Shown: positions 27,877 to 37,309, counted from the stretch's first letter. The stretch is 64,000 nt of DNA from Defluviimonas aquaemixtae (GCF_900302475.1 NZ_OMOQ01000002.1:1-64000); one strand, 5' to 3'. Numbers and translations: made by a program. Notes: generated by a model not told the origin, from the letters alone.

Positions 27877-29138
27877 TCACCGAAAGACCGGGCCTTCTCG
27901 ACGAAATCCGCGACCGCTTCGCCCATGTGGAGGCCTGCCCCTTCGAGGGCCCGCGTATCTTCTTCGAGAATGCCGGCGGCGCGCTGCGCCTGAAATCGGT
28001 GATCGAAACCTCGGCGGCCTATGCCGGCTACCCGGACAACCAGGGCCGCGACAACCTGGCCTCGGCGACGCTGATGGCGGCGATCGACAAGGGCCGCACC
28101 GACATGCGGGCGTTCCTGAACGCACCCGGCGGGCAGGTCTTCGTCGGCGAAAGCGGGACCGAGGTTCTCTTCCGCCTGATCCGCACCGCCGCGCTCGGAG
28201 CGGCGGAGGGCGGCGTGATGCTCGGCTCCACGCTCGAACACCCCGCCTCACGCAGCGCCATGGCCCGCTGGGCCGAGGTCACGGGTCGACCGCACGTGCT
28301 GGCGGTTCATGACGACGCCACGGGCACGGTCAGCCTGACGGAATACGTCAGGCACATCACGCCCGAGGTCCGCGTCGCCACCATCGTCCAGACCTCGCCC
28401 GTCACCGGCATGTCCACCGATTTCCCGGCCATAGCCGCCGCGATCTGCGACAAGGCGCCCGACGCCTTCATCATCATCGACGGCATCCAGCATGCGAGCC
28501 ATGGCCGGATTGACTGCGCCGCCTACGGCGCGGACGGCTACGCCGTGTCGCCCTACAAGGTCTTTTCGCGCCACGGCTACGGCGTCGGCTGGGCCTCCGA
28601 CCGGCTTTCCGCCTGCACCAATGAACAGATCGTCGGCGGACCGGAGAACGCCTGGGAAATGGGCACGCGCGACGCGGGGGCCTACGCGACCTTCTCCGAT
28701 GTCGTGGACTATTTCGACTGGCTCGGCGCACAGGTCTCCGACGCCACCGACCGCCGCGCCCGGATCGAGGCCGCCGGAGAGGCGATCCATGACCATGAGG
28801 CGCGGCTGATCGGGGCCATGCTGCACGGCACCGGAAACCTTCGTGGTCTCGCCGAGATGGAGGGCGTGACGCTGATCGGCGGCGATGCCACCGAGGGGCG
28901 CGAAGGTGTCGTGTCGCTCACGCTGGACGGCATGTCGCCGGGCGATCTCGTGGCCTTTCTGCGCGACGAAGGCATCCGCGTCCACATCCGCAAGAACGAT
29001 CACTATTGCGGCAACATCCTCGGCCCGCTCGGTCTTGACGCCTGCATTCGCGTTTCGATCTGCCACTACAACACCGAGGCCGAGGTCGCCCGCTTCCTCG
29101 CCGCGATGGAGGCCGCGCGCGGCAAGGCCGCCGCCTGA
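27873..29138 (+). CDS. Class V aminotransferase / cysteine desulfurase-like PLP enzyme (GTG start)
   Basis: This 421-residue fold type I PLP enzyme has the pocket aspartate and partners in IIDGIQHASHG (about 202-211) and the Schiff-base lysine K229 in VSPYKVFSRHG. An N-terminal FENAGGALRL is typical of the class V group (cysteine desulfurase/selenocysteine lyase/kynureninase relatives). A glycine replaces the small Ser/Thr-rich start often seen in true NifS, so desulfurase activity is doubtful; a lyase or transaminase on a product of the upstream dehydrogenase is more likely. It starts with GTG inside the upstream stop (GTGA, 27873-27876) and is therefore coupled to it. It ends 10 bp from the stop of the convergent aminomutase-like gene. 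Confidence 0.82.
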   Translation: MITERPGLLDEIRDRFAHVEACPFEGPRIFFENAGGALRLKSVIETSAAYAGYPDNQGRDNLASATLMAAIDKGRTDMRAFLNAPGGQVFVGESGTEVLFRLIRTAALGAAEGGVMLGSTLEHPASRSAMARWAEVTGRPHVLAVHDDATGTVSLTEYVRHITPEVRVATIVQTSPVTGMSTDFPAIAAAICDKAPDAFIIIDGIQHASHGRIDCAAYGADGYAVSPYKVFSRHGYGVGWASDRLSACTNEQIVGGPENAWEMGTRDAGAYATFSDVVDYFDWLGAQVSDATDRRARIEAAGEAIHDHEARLIGAMLHGTGNLRGLAEMEGVTLIGGDATEGREGVVSLTLDGMSPGDLVAFLRDEGIRVHIRKNDHYCGNILGPLGLDACIRVSICHYNTEAEVARFLAAMEAARGKAAA

Positions 29139-29148
29139 CGGCGCGGGT

Positions 29149-30423
29149 TCAGCCCAAGGCGACCGCCGCAGCCACGATCGCGGCCTCGGTCATCTCGAAA
29201 TCGGCTTCCGTCAGGGCGAGGCAGGGATAGACCTTGCCCGGCGACTTGAAGACGCCGTTCTCTCGCAGCACCGTGTTGAATCTGGCGCTTATTCCCGCAT
29301 CCGCCGAAAGCACGTCGCGATAGGTCCGCACGTCGCGATCGGTGAACACGATATCGAACAGCGTCGGATGCCCAATGATGCGATGCGCGACTCCCGCCGC
29401 GTCGAGATGGGTGCGGAACATCGCCATGAGCCGCACACCATTGGCCTTGAGCTGTTCATAAGCGCCATCGCGGCGAAGGATCTCCATCGTCTTCAGCCCC
29501 GCCACCGCCGCCACAGGATTGCCCGACAGCGTGCCCAGCATCATCAACCACTTATCGTCTCCGACGATGGCCTTGTCGAAATGGTCCATGATATCCTTGC
29601 GGCCCGCCACGGCAGCAAGCGGGAACCCTCCGCCGATCACCTTGCCGAGCGTGCAGAGATCGGGGGTAACCCCGTATTCCTCCTGTGCGCCACCATAGGC
29701 GAAGCGAAAGCCGGTCACTACCTCATCGAAAACAAATACAATGCCGTAGCGGTTGCACAGGCTGCGGACCGCCTGCAGAAAGCTCTTCTCCGGCGGGATA
29801 ATCCTCTGAAGCGGCTCAACGATGATACCGGCGATCTGGTCGCCATGTTCAGCCAAGAGGCTTTCGAGGTAATCGGGATCGTTGAACGGCGCGATCATCA
29901 TCTCGTTTCGCACCGCTTCCGGTATCCCCGCACTGTCCGGCACAGCCTGCGGGAAGTTTACGAGCCGCGCGGGCGCGAGGCTCATCTGCGCCTCGGCGGA
30001 CATGCCGTGATAGCCGCCCTCGAACTTCAGCATCTTATCGCGCCCGGTGAATGCGCGGGCGAGCCGCATCGCGTACATGTCGGCCTCGCCACCCGAGGAC
30101 AGAAACCGCACCTGCTCGGCGCAGGCGACGGCGCGACAAATCTCTTCTGCCAGTTCCACGGCGGGGGCGTTGTTGGCGAAGAACGTCATGCCCATTGGCA
30201 GCTGCGTGGTGACAGCTTCCAGCACTTCCGGATGGCCGTGCCCAAGCAGCATCGGCCCCGAGCCGATTAGGTAGTCGACGTATTCCCTGCCATCCTCGTC
30301 CCAGACCCGCGCGCCTTTGCCCTTGCGGATGAACACCGAGGGGTCGAAATTGCCGAAGCCGCCCGCCGGCATTACAGCGCGGGCGCGGTCCGCCCAACAT
30401 TGCATCGGGGTCTTGTCGAGCAT
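29149..30423 (-). CDS. Class III aminotransferase, glutamate-1-semialdehyde aminomutase-like
   Basis: This 424-residue PLP enzyme has GSGPMLLGHGHPEVLEAV, the phosphate-binding SSGGEADMYAMRLARAFTGR region, the pocket aspartate D233 in FVFDEVVTGFR, and the Schiff-base lysine K261 in LGKVIGGGFPLAA. These match the HemL-like branch of class III aminotransferases. A real HemL is usually encoded elsewhere as housekeeping, and this copy sits among N-methyl amino acid genes, so it is more likely a catabolic transaminase or mutase. The ATG at 30423 follows GGAGAG. It lies 77 bp after the MDR dehydrogenase on the same strand. Confidence 0.85.
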   Translation of the reverse strand: MLDKTPMQCWADRARAVMPAGGFGNFDPSVFIRKGKGARVWDEDGREYVDYLIGSGPMLLGHGHPEVLEAVTTQLPMGMTFFANNAPAVELAEEICRAVACAEQVRFLSSGGEADMYAMRLARAFTGRDKMLKFEGGYHGMSAEAQMSLAPARLVNFPQAVPDSAGIPEAVRNEMMIAPFNDPDYLESLLAEHGDQIAGIIVEPLQRIIPPEKSFLQAVRSLCNRYGIVFVFDEVVTGFRFAYGGAQEEYGVTPDLCTLGKVIGGGFPLAAVAGRKDIMDHFDKAIVGDDKWLMMLGTLSGNPVAAVAGLKTMEILRRDGAYEQLKANGVRLMAMFRTHLDAAGVAHRIIGHPTLFDIVFTDRDVRTYRDVLSADAGISARFNTVLRENGVFKSPGKVYPCLALTEADFEMTEAAIVAAAVALG

Positions 30424-30500
30424 CGGCTCTCTCCTGGTCGATAATGGCCGCGTGTTGACCTATCCTATTGCGCTTGGCCTCGACGCCCCAGCCCGGATCA

Positions 30501-31577
30501 TCACGGCACAACGACGATGTTTCCGACATGCTTCTTGTCGATGAAGGCTTGCTGCGCTTTCGGCAACTCCTTCAGCGGATAGGTCGCGGCAAGCGCCGGC
30601 CTGATCTCACCACGCTCGATATATCCCACGACGTCGCAAAACACCTGATGGGGAGTCACGGTCGAGCCGGTGAAAGTCAGGTCGCGCAAGTAGAACGTGC
30701 GCAAGTCGAACTCCACGATCGGCCCCGCAATGGCACCCGAACAGGTGTAGCGCCCGCCGGGTTCGAGGATATCGATGACCCTCGGCCAATAGGGCCCACC
30801 GACGATGTCGGCGACGACCGTCACCTTCTCCCCGTCAAGCGCTGCACGGAGGTTTTCGGGCGCGCGCGGCAGGATCAGGTCAGGGCCAAGTTTCGCGACA
30901 TCGCCGTGCTTGGACTCGGAGGCCATCGCGATCACGCGCGCACCACGGCGCCTGGCAAGCTGCACCAGCGCGCCGCCGACGCCGCCTGAGGCACCGGTCA
31001 CGAGAACCGTATCAGAGGACGTGACTTTAGCCTTGGTCAGCATGCCCTCCGCCGTGGTGTAAGAGCAGGTGAAGGTCGCAAGCTCGGCATCGGTAAGATC
31101 GCTTTCGATGACGGCAAGGTTGCGGACGTCCGTCTTGGTGTACTCGGCAAAGCCGCCGTCGAACTCGGAACCGAAATAGCCCGCCTTTTCTCGGTTCAGC
31201 GGGTCCGACCAGTCGCGCTGCCACGCATCGCCCATGACCCGCTTGCCGATCAGTGCGGGATCCCCGCCTTCGCCGACGGCCACGACGACGCCCACCGCAT
31301 CGGCACCCTGGATGCGCGGGAAAGTGACGGGCCGCCCGCCCCAGCTTGGGTCCTCCTCGGCGACCGCCTCATAGGCGCCGCCGGTCGTGGCCTCGTTCAC
31401 CGTCTTGGAGTACCAGCCCGAGCGGGTGTTCACGTCGGTGTTGTTCAATCCGCAGGCCCCGACCTTGACCAGCGCCTCCATCGGGCCGGGCTCCGGCATC
31501 GGCCAGTCCTCGTGCCACTCGTACCTCTCCATGCCGCCGTGTCCGGTCAGCACCATCGCTTTCATCGTCTTGATCAT
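30501..31577 (-). CDS. MDR-family zinc-independent alcohol dehydrogenase/quinone oxidoreductase
   Basis: This 358-residue medium-chain dehydrogenase/reductase has an N-terminal GroES-like domain (VKVGACGLNNTDVNTRSGWY) and the NAD(P) loop VLVTGASGGVGGALVQLARR. The catalytic and structural zinc cysteine clusters of classical ADHs are not evident, so it belongs with the quinone oxidoreductase/enoyl reductase side. Its ATG overlaps the stop of the large dehydrogenase-GcvT gene (ATGA, 31574-31577), so both are made together. It may process an aldehyde or enone made downstream of demethylation, but the substrate cannot be read from the sequence. Confidence 0.85.
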   Translation of the reverse strand: MIKTMKAMVLTGHGGMERYEWHEDWPMPEPGPMEALVKVGACGLNNTDVNTRSGWYSKTVNEATTGGAYEAVAEEDPSWGGRPVTFPRIQGADAVGVVVAVGEGGDPALIGKRVMGDAWQRDWSDPLNREKAGYFGSEFDGGFAEYTKTDVRNLAVIESDLTDAELATFTCSYTTAEGMLTKAKVTSSDTVLVTGASGGVGGALVQLARRRGARVIAMASESKHGDVAKLGPDLILPRAPENLRAALDGEKVTVVADIVGGPYWPRVIDILEPGGRYTCSGAIAGPIVEFDLRTFYLRDLTFTGSTVTPHQVFCDVVGYIERGEIRPALAATYPLKELPKAQQAFIDKKHVGNIVVVP

Positions 31578-34039
31578 ACGGAGACCTCTTCAAGGGCTTC
31601 CCCGCTGGGAAGGCGGTTTTCCGGATCGTAGGCCGGTTTCGCCAGAACACGGGCCCTGCGCGGTTGGCCCATGATCATGACGTCTAGCGTCGTTCCGGGC
31701 GTCGCATGGTCCGGCTTGATATATGCAAAGGCCAGAAGTTTGCCGACCGTATGTCCGAACGCGATTGAGCTAACGGTGCCGATCTGCTGCCCCCCCGCCA
31801 GAACCGCCTCGCCGCCGTTGCCGTCCGACTTTCTGTCATCGGCCACGTCCAGATAGGCGCAGACCCAGCGGAGTGGCTTCGCCAGCGCCGTCTCGGTCGC
31901 CGTCTTGCCGCGAAAGCACTTGTCCATCCGCACGAAGCGCATCACGCCGGCTTCGGGCAGAGTGACTTCGTTCGTCAGTTCCCCTGCACCCTTGAACCCC
32001 TTCTCCATCCGCATCGAGTTCATCGCGAATGAGCCGGTATTCGCGAGGCCATGGCGCTCGCCCGCGGCCCACAACTCAGCATAGACCGGCGCGAGATGGG
32101 CCATCGGCATGTGCAGCTCCCAGCCCAGTTCCCCGGCATAGCTCAATCGCATGGCCTGAACCGGCTGTTCCGCAACGGCGATGTCCTGCGAGGAAAGCCA
32201 CGGGAAGGCGGCATTCGACAGGTCGGCCTCAGTACAAGCGGCGAGAATGTCGCGGGCGCGCGGCCCCTGCAGCGCGACCGCGCCGTATTCGGCGGACTGG
32301 TTGTGCAGGGTCACCTCTGCGCCGTCCGGTATGTGCCGCGCGAGCCAGTCCATCACCCGCTGCTCGAAGAAGGCGGCGCAGGTCAGGTAGAACCAGTTCT
32401 CGGCGAGCCGGACGATGGTCACCTCGGCCTCGACCCGCCCGGCATCATTCAAAAGATGGGTCAGGATGATCCGCCCGTCGCGTGTTGGCAACCGATTGGC
32501 CACCATTCCGTCGAGGAAGGTGGCGGCATCCTTGCCCGCGATCTCGATCTTGGCGAAGGAGGATATGTCCGTGATCCCCGCGCGCTCGCGCACCGCACGG
32601 CATTCGGCGGCGACGATGTCATGCAGCCCCGTACGGTGGAAGCCATAGATATCCACGGGCTCGGTGCCTTGCGGTGCGAACCAGCGCGGCCGCTCCCAGC
32701 CATAGATCTCCTCGTGCACGGCGCCTCTGGCCTTCAGTGTTGCATAAAGCGCCGAGGTCTTCACCGGCCGCGCGGCGAGGCGGTTGAAATGCGGGAATGG
32801 AATCTCGTGGCGCAAGAGGTAATCCTCTTTCGCCTTGGTAATCTGGTAGTTTTGATCCGCATAGGGCCCTAATCGGCGCGGATCGAATTCGCGCATGTTG
32901 ATTTCGGCGGCGCCATGCACCATCCAACGCGCGAGTTCCCGCGTCAGCCCGGGCCCCCAGCCGATGCCGATCTGGGTGCCGCAGCAGCACCAGTAATTGG
33001 GCAACCCTGGCGCCGGGCCGATGAGGGGGTTGCCGTCAGGCGGATGCGATATCGCGCCGTGCACCTCGCGCTTGATGCCAAGCTCGGCGAGGATCGGCAT
33101 TCGTCCAATCGCGTTTTCGAGCCACGGCATGATCCGGTCATAGTTCGGCTCGAAGAGCTCGTTCTCCGCCTCCCAGGGGCAGTGATTCTCCCAGACGGTA
33201 TTGGGATTGGCCTTCTCGTATATGCCGATCAGGCCCGATTTCTGCTCCATCCTAATATAGCCTGAAACCAACCGGTCGTCGCGCACCACTGGCAGTTCGT
33301 GGTCGAGTGTCTGGAACTCCGGAACCGTATCAGTAATGAGGTAGTGATGCGTCATCGAGGTCGCGGGCAGGTCGTAGCCCGACCAGAGCGCGACCTGCCG
33401 AGCATATGTGCCGCCGGCGTTGACGACATGCTCGCAGGCGATCGGCCCCTGCTCGGTCTCGACCAGCCATTCGCCGTTCGGTTGCTGAATCACGTTCGTC
33501 GCCCGGCAACGGCGGACGATCTTCACGCCGAGTTGCCGCGCGCCCTTGGCAAGCGCGAAGGCGGCACCGGCTGGGTCGACATGGCCGTCATCGGGCGTAT
33601 GCAAGGCCGCCTTGACGCCATCGAGATTGTAGAACGGATGCAGCTCGCGGATGCGCTCCGGCCCCACGATCTCCATCGGAAAGCCAAGCCCCTTGCCGAC
33701 CGAAACCGTCTGATGCAGCCAGTCGAGCTCGTCGTCCGTGTAGGCGAGGCGCAGGGAACCGCAGCCATGCCAGGTGACCGATTGCCCGGTCTCGGCTTCG
33801 AGCACCTTCGAATAAAGATCGATGTTGTAGCCCACGCATTTGCCGAGCGCGAAACTACTGGTCGAATGCGTGATTTGCCCCGCCGCGTGCCAAGTTGATC
33901 CGGAGGTCAGTTCCGCCTTCTCGAGAAGAACGACATCCGTCCACCCCTCATGCGCGAGGTGATACGCCAGGCCGCATCCCATGATCCCGCCCCCGATAAT
34001 CACCACGCGGGCCTGCGACGGCAGAGCGCTTTCCGGCAT
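31574..34039 (-). CDS. Second FAD-dependent dimethylglycine/sarcosine dehydrogenase-like protein with GcvT domain
   Basis: This 821-residue paralogue has the same layout as the 25.4-kb protein: FAD loop VVIIGGGIMGCGLAYHLA (12-29), the flavin-linking LTSGSTWHAAG (histidine about H51), a central substrate barrel, and a C-terminal GcvT module (AGITDISSFAKIEIAGKDAA, YAGELGWELHMP, ending KPAYDPENRLP). The two proteins differ throughout, so they probably take different substrates, for example dimethylglycine versus sarcosine, or a cyclic N-methyl amino acid. It is divergent from an RpiR regulator with 69 bp between starts, and coupled to an MDR dehydrogenase downstream. Confidence 0.9.
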   Translation of the reverse strand: MPESALPSQARVVIIGGGIMGCGLAYHLAHEGWTDVVLLEKAELTSGSTWHAAGQITHSTSSFALGKCVGYNIDLYSKVLEAETGQSVTWHGCGSLRLAYTDDELDWLHQTVSVGKGLGFPMEIVGPERIRELHPFYNLDGVKAALHTPDDGHVDPAGAAFALAKGARQLGVKIVRRCRATNVIQQPNGEWLVETEQGPIACEHVVNAGGTYARQVALWSGYDLPATSMTHHYLITDTVPEFQTLDHELPVVRDDRLVSGYIRMEQKSGLIGIYEKANPNTVWENHCPWEAENELFEPNYDRIMPWLENAIGRMPILAELGIKREVHGAISHPPDGNPLIGPAPGLPNYWCCCGTQIGIGWGPGLTRELARWMVHGAAEINMREFDPRRLGPYADQNYQITKAKEDYLLRHEIPFPHFNRLAARPVKTSALYATLKARGAVHEEIYGWERPRWFAPQGTEPVDIYGFHRTGLHDIVAAECRAVRERAGITDISSFAKIEIAGKDAATFLDGMVANRLPTRDGRIILTHLLNDAGRVEAEVTIVRLAENWFYLTCAAFFEQRVMDWLARHIPDGAEVTLHNQSAEYGAVALQGPRARDILAACTEADLSNAAFPWLSSQDIAVAEQPVQAMRLSYAGELGWELHMPMAHLAPVYAELWAAGERHGLANTGSFAMNSMRMEKGFKGAGELTNEVTLPEAGVMRFVRMDKCFRGKTATETALAKPLRWVCAYLDVADDRKSDGNGGEAVLAGGQQIGTVSSIAFGHTVGKLLAFAYIKPDHATPGTTLDVMIMGQPRRARVLAKPAYDPENRLPSGEALEEVSV

Positions 34040-34108
34040 TGGGGTTTCCCGAATGAGAGTCGCGATTTCGCTCGACAGGCTAGCGGGACAAATATACCAT
34101 CGTCAACC

Positions 34109-34996
34109 ATGAATGGCACAGATGTATCATCATTCGTCCTCGACCGCCTTTCCCTGGATTTCGAGAGCCTGACTCCCGAGGCGCAGAAGGCGGCGCGCTA
34201 TGTTCTTGAGAATCCGCACTGCGTCGGCGTCTCGACGGTGCGCGAGATCGCGGAATTCGCCAACGTGAAGCCCAACACCTTCGTGCGCATGGCCCGCCAG
34301 GTCGGCTTCGACGGCTACGAGGACTTCCGCGCCGCCTTCCGGGAAGCGATCCGCACCGGATCGGCGGGTTTCCCAGACCGGGCGCGCTGGCTGCAGGACG
34401 TCTCGAAGAAGGGCGAACTTGGCGGGCTCTACGCCGAGATGGTAGGCGCCGCGATTCGCAATATCGAGGAAACCTTCGCGCGGGTCGACGCGACCGCGCT
34501 GAAAGCCGCCGCCGAGGCAATCTGGGCCTCGCGCCAGGTCTTCACGCTCGGCGTCGGTGTGAACAATGCGAATGCCCAGAACTTCACTTACCTTGCGTCA
34601 ACCGGCATGGTGCAGTTCCACGCCATCCCCCGTCAAGGCTCCAACCCGGCCGATGACATCGCCTGGGCCGACGCCCGCGACGTGCTGATCGTCATGACCT
34701 GTCGGCCCTACCGCCGCGAGGTCGTGGAGACTGTCCGCCTTGCACGCGAACAGGGCATGACCGTCATCGCCCTATCCGACAGCCCGGCCAGCCCGATCAT
34801 CATCCCTGCCCAGCACCGCTTCGTCATCACGGCCGAAGCGCCCCAATTCTTCCCCTCCTCGGTCTCGATCATCGCGCTTCTTGAGACGCTCCTGAGCTTC
34901 GTGATCGCCATCGCAAGCCCCGAAATCGTCGAGCGGGTCGAAACGTTCCACAAACGCAGGCACCAGCTTGGACTCTATTTGGAGGACACGGAATGA
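34109..34996 (+). CDS. RpiR-family transcriptional regulator (HTH-SIS)
   Basis: This 295-residue protein has an N-terminal RpiR-type HTH (LTPEAQKAARYVLENPHCVG, then STVREIAEFANVKPNTFVRM) and a SIS domain from about 125 to 260 (FTLGVGVNNANAQNFTYLA, VLIVMTCRPYRREVVE, VIALSDSPASPI). SIS-linked regulators usually sense a phosphosugar, but this branch also occurs beside amino-acid and polyamine genes. ATG 34109 is used because the family start aligns there; the frame opens at 33950 inside the divergent gene. No good ribosome site is visible. Just around the start are two similar words, TATACCATCG (34094-34103) and TGTATCATCA, which could be operator half-sites. It overlaps the Rieske gene by ATGA. 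Confidence 0.85.
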   Translation: MNGTDVSSFVLDRLSLDFESLTPEAQKAARYVLENPHCVGVSTVREIAEFANVKPNTFVRMARQVGFDGYEDFRAAFREAIRTGSAGFPDRARWLQDVSKKGELGGLYAEMVGAAIRNIEETFARVDATALKAAAEAIWASRQVFTLGVGVNNANAQNFTYLASTGMVQFHAIPRQGSNPADDIAWADARDVLIVMTCRPYRREVVETVRLAREQGMTVIALSDSPASPIIIPAQHRFVITAEAPQFFPSSVSIIALLETLLSFVIAIASPEIVERVETFHKRRHQLGLYLEDTE

Positions 34997-36081
34997 ACGC
35001 CCCGCTCGTCCATTCGCTCGACGCGCGCTACTACATCGACCCAGCGATCTTCGCGGCCGAGCGGCAGGGCCTCTTCGCCCGGACATGGCAGTTCGCGGGG
35101 CACGAATGCCAGGTGCGGAACACCGGCGACTACTTCACTTTCGAGATTGCCGGAGAGAGCCTCTTCTGCATCCGCGGCCGAGACGGTACGCTCCGCAGCT
35201 TCTACAACGTGTGCCAGCACCGGGCGCACCAGCTGGTCGAAGGTGCCGGCACGACCCGCGTCGTCGTCTGTCCCTACCACGCCTGGACCTACGAACTCTC
35301 CGGCGAATTGCGCGCCGGGCCGAATATCAACGCGGTGCCGGGCTTCGACCGCACGCAGATCTGCCTGACGCCTATCCGGACCGAGGTCTTCCACGGTTTC
35401 ATTTTCGTCAATCTGGATGACAACGCCGCGCCGATGGACGACTGGTATCCCGGCGTGCGGGAGGAGCTTGGCGACTACGTCCCGCAGATCGACACACTCG
35501 AACCCCTCGAATGGGTCGAGATCCCCGAGAAGTGCAACTGGAAGGTCTCGGTCGAGAACTATTCCGAGTGCTATCACTGCGCGCTCAACCACCCGACCTT
35601 CGCGACCGGCGTAATCCGGCCCGAAACCTACGACATTCAGCCGACAGCCGGGGGCTACGTCCTGCGCCACACGACAGAGTGCCAGGACTTCTCCAAGATG
35701 TCCTACCCGATCGACGCCTCGGTTCCGCATGGCGGCGAATACCGATCGTTCTTCCTCTGGCCGATGTTCTCGTTCCAAGTCTATCCTGGCAACGTGCTCA
35801 ACACCTATCACTGGCGCGCCCACGACGTCGACAACTGCACTGTCTGGCGCGGCTGGTACACTCCCGGCGGCGTCGACAGCGAAGTGATCCGGCGGCTGGC
35901 GATCCAGGACCGCGCGACGACGGTCGAGGAGGACATCCGGCTCGTGGAAAGCGTGGCCAAGGGCCTGAAGAGCCGCGGCTACAGGCCGGGGCCGCTGGTG
36001 CTCGACCCCGCCTGCGGGCTGAATTCCGAACATTCGATCCGCAAGCTGCAGCAATGGGTGCGCGAGGCGGTAGACGGCTGA
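34993..36081 (+). CDS. Rieske-type oxygenase alpha subunit, quaternary-amine demethylase-like (GbcA/CntA/stachydrine type)
   Basis: This 362-residue protein has a Rieske 2Fe-2S centre at C74-x-H76 and C93-x2-H96, then the mononuclear iron site H195, H200 and D314. The bridging residue that couples the two centres is glutamate (E192 in SECYHC), not the usual aspartate. A glutamate there is known for carnitine oxygenase CntA and seen in the betaine-demethylase relatives, so a quaternary amine substrate such as glycine betaine, proline betaine or carnitine is likely. It needs a reductase partner (GbcB/CntB type), which is not encoded in this window. Coupled to the RpiR regulator by ATGA; the CMD protein gene follows 61 bp later. 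Confidence 0.87.
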   Translation: MNAPLVHSLDARYYIDPAIFAAERQGLFARTWQFAGHECQVRNTGDYFTFEIAGESLFCIRGRDGTLRSFYNVCQHRAHQLVEGAGTTRVVVCPYHAWTYELSGELRAGPNINAVPGFDRTQICLTPIRTEVFHGFIFVNLDDNAAPMDDWYPGVREELGDYVPQIDTLEPLEWVEIPEKCNWKVSVENYSECYHCALNHPTFATGVIRPETYDIQPTAGGYVLRHTTECQDFSKMSYPIDASVPHGGEYRSFFLWPMFSFQVYPGNVLNTYHWRAHDVDNCTVWRGWYTPGGVDSEVIRRLAIQDRATTVEEDIRLVESVAKGLKSRGYRPGPLVLDPACGLNSEHSIRKLQQWVREAVDG

Positions 36082-36142
36082 CCGCGCCGCGCCGCAGGGA
36101 CCCGGCAGGGCTGAAAAGTCACAAGCAGAGAGGGGGGCCGGA

Positions 36143-36529
36143 ATGAGCCTTTTTGACGAAGATCTTTTTGAAAAGGGCCTCGCCCAGCGCAAGGCGACGC
36201 TCGGCGCGGACTATGTGGAAAAGAACCTCGCCGCCGCCGATGGCTTCACGCGACCGTTCCAGGAGGCGATGACGGCCTGGTGCTGGGGTTTCGGCTGGGG
36301 CGACGAGACGATCGACCGAAAGACCCGCAGCATGATGAACCTTGCGATGATCGGCGCGCTCGGCAAAATGCACGAATGGGAAATCCATTGCCGCGGCGCA
36401 ATCAACAACGGCGTCACGAAGGATGAGATTCGCGCGATCATTCATGTCGTCGGCATCTATTGCGGCGTGCCGCAGGCGCTCGAGTGCTTCCGTGCGGCGC
36501 GAAAGGTGCTGGACACCGATGGGGCGTGA
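36143..36529 (+). CDS. Carboxymuconolactone decarboxylase family protein
   Basis: This 128-residue all-helical protein has the CMD core (RKTRSMMNLAMIGALGKMHE, WEIHCRGAINNGVTKDEIR). Only one cysteine lies at the site (HC), so it lacks the CxxC of AhpD-type peroxidases and is closer to PcaC-like proteins; whether it decarboxylates anything is unclear. The ATG at 36143 has a clear GAGAGGGGGG ribosome site. It probably belongs to the rpiR-Rieske transcript. In this context it may be an accessory or detoxification protein for the oxygenase pathway, which is inference. Confidence 0.83.
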   Translation: MSLFDEDLFEKGLAQRKATLGADYVEKNLAAADGFTRPFQEAMTAWCWGFGWGDETIDRKTRSMMNLAMIGALGKMHEWEIHCRGAINNGVTKDEIRAIIHVVGIYCGVPQALECFRAARKVLDTDGA

Positions 36530-36574
36530 GGGCAAGGGGCCAAGCGCCGCGACCACGTCCACGCAGTCCGTCGC

Positions 36575-37309
36575 CTACTTTCCGACAACAAAACCCGCCT
36601 CGGCCATCAACCGGTTCGACGCGCCCTCAATATCGGTCTCGATCCGGGTCATGAAATCCTCGACACGCGCTCCGGCAGGAATGCGGGGCAGAAACTCGAC
36701 CACGGCGAGGCCCGGTTTCCGGAGGATACCGTGGCGCGGCCAGAAGACGCCGACATTGGTGGCCGCGGGCACGCAATCCTGACCGACCTGGGAGTAAAGG
36801 ACACCTACACCGACCTTGTAGGGCTTCGTTGCACCCGCCGCGACGCGGGTGCCCTGCGGATAGATGATGAGCTGGCCGGGTCGGGCACGTCCCGAATGCA
36901 CATCATCCACCATCTTCTTGATCGCCTGCCCGCGCTTGCCCCGGTCGACGGGAATGCAGCCCAGCCGCCTGGCGTACCAGCCGACGATCGGCGCCCAGAG
37001 AAGCTCTTTCTTCATGATGAACTTCGGGCGCGGCACGACCGAGACGATCATGATGATGTCGAAGAAGCTTTGGTGTTTCGACGCGATCAGCACCTCGTCG
37101 GTCGGCACTTCGCCCCGGATCTCGGACTTCAGGCCGACGAGCAGCGCGGCCGATCCGCGCACCCAGCGGCAATAGGACTGGACCGCGTCGAAGGCGGCGT
37201 CGCGGCGGAAGATCGCGATCGGCGTCCAGTAGATCGCGAGGATCGCCATCATCAGGTACATCTGTGCGATGAAAATCGCCGACAGCACGTATTGCAGCGC
37301 CGTTCTCAT
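36575..37309 (-). CDS. plsC: 1-acyl-sn-glycerol-3-phosphate acyltransferase family (PlsC)
   Basis: This 244-residue protein has an N-terminal membrane helix (YVLSAIFIAQMYLMMAILAI) and the acyltransferase block: KHQSFFDI, a variant of the HX4D motif at about residues 78-84, and the second block YPQGTR (FPEGTR type). It should acylate lysophosphatidic acid or a related lipid at the inner membrane. ATG 37309 has a textbook AGGGAGGTG ribosome site and overlaps the ftsX stop (ATGA). Placement behind ftsE-ftsX is a familiar alphaproteobacterial arrangement. The histidine motif has K instead of the common N before H, which occurs in other family members. Confidence 0.88.
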   Translation of the reverse strand: MRTALQYVLSAIFIAQMYLMMAILAIYWTPIAIFRRDAAFDAVQSYCRWVRGSAALLVGLKSEIRGEVPTDEVLIASKHQSFFDIIMIVSVVPRPKFIMKKELLWAPIVGWYARRLGCIPVDRGKRGQAIKKMVDDVHSGRARPGQLIIYPQGTRVAAGATKPYKVGVGVLYSQVGQDCVPAATNVGVFWPRHGILRKPGLAVVEFLPRIPAGARVEDFMTRIETDIEGASNRLMAEAGFVVGK

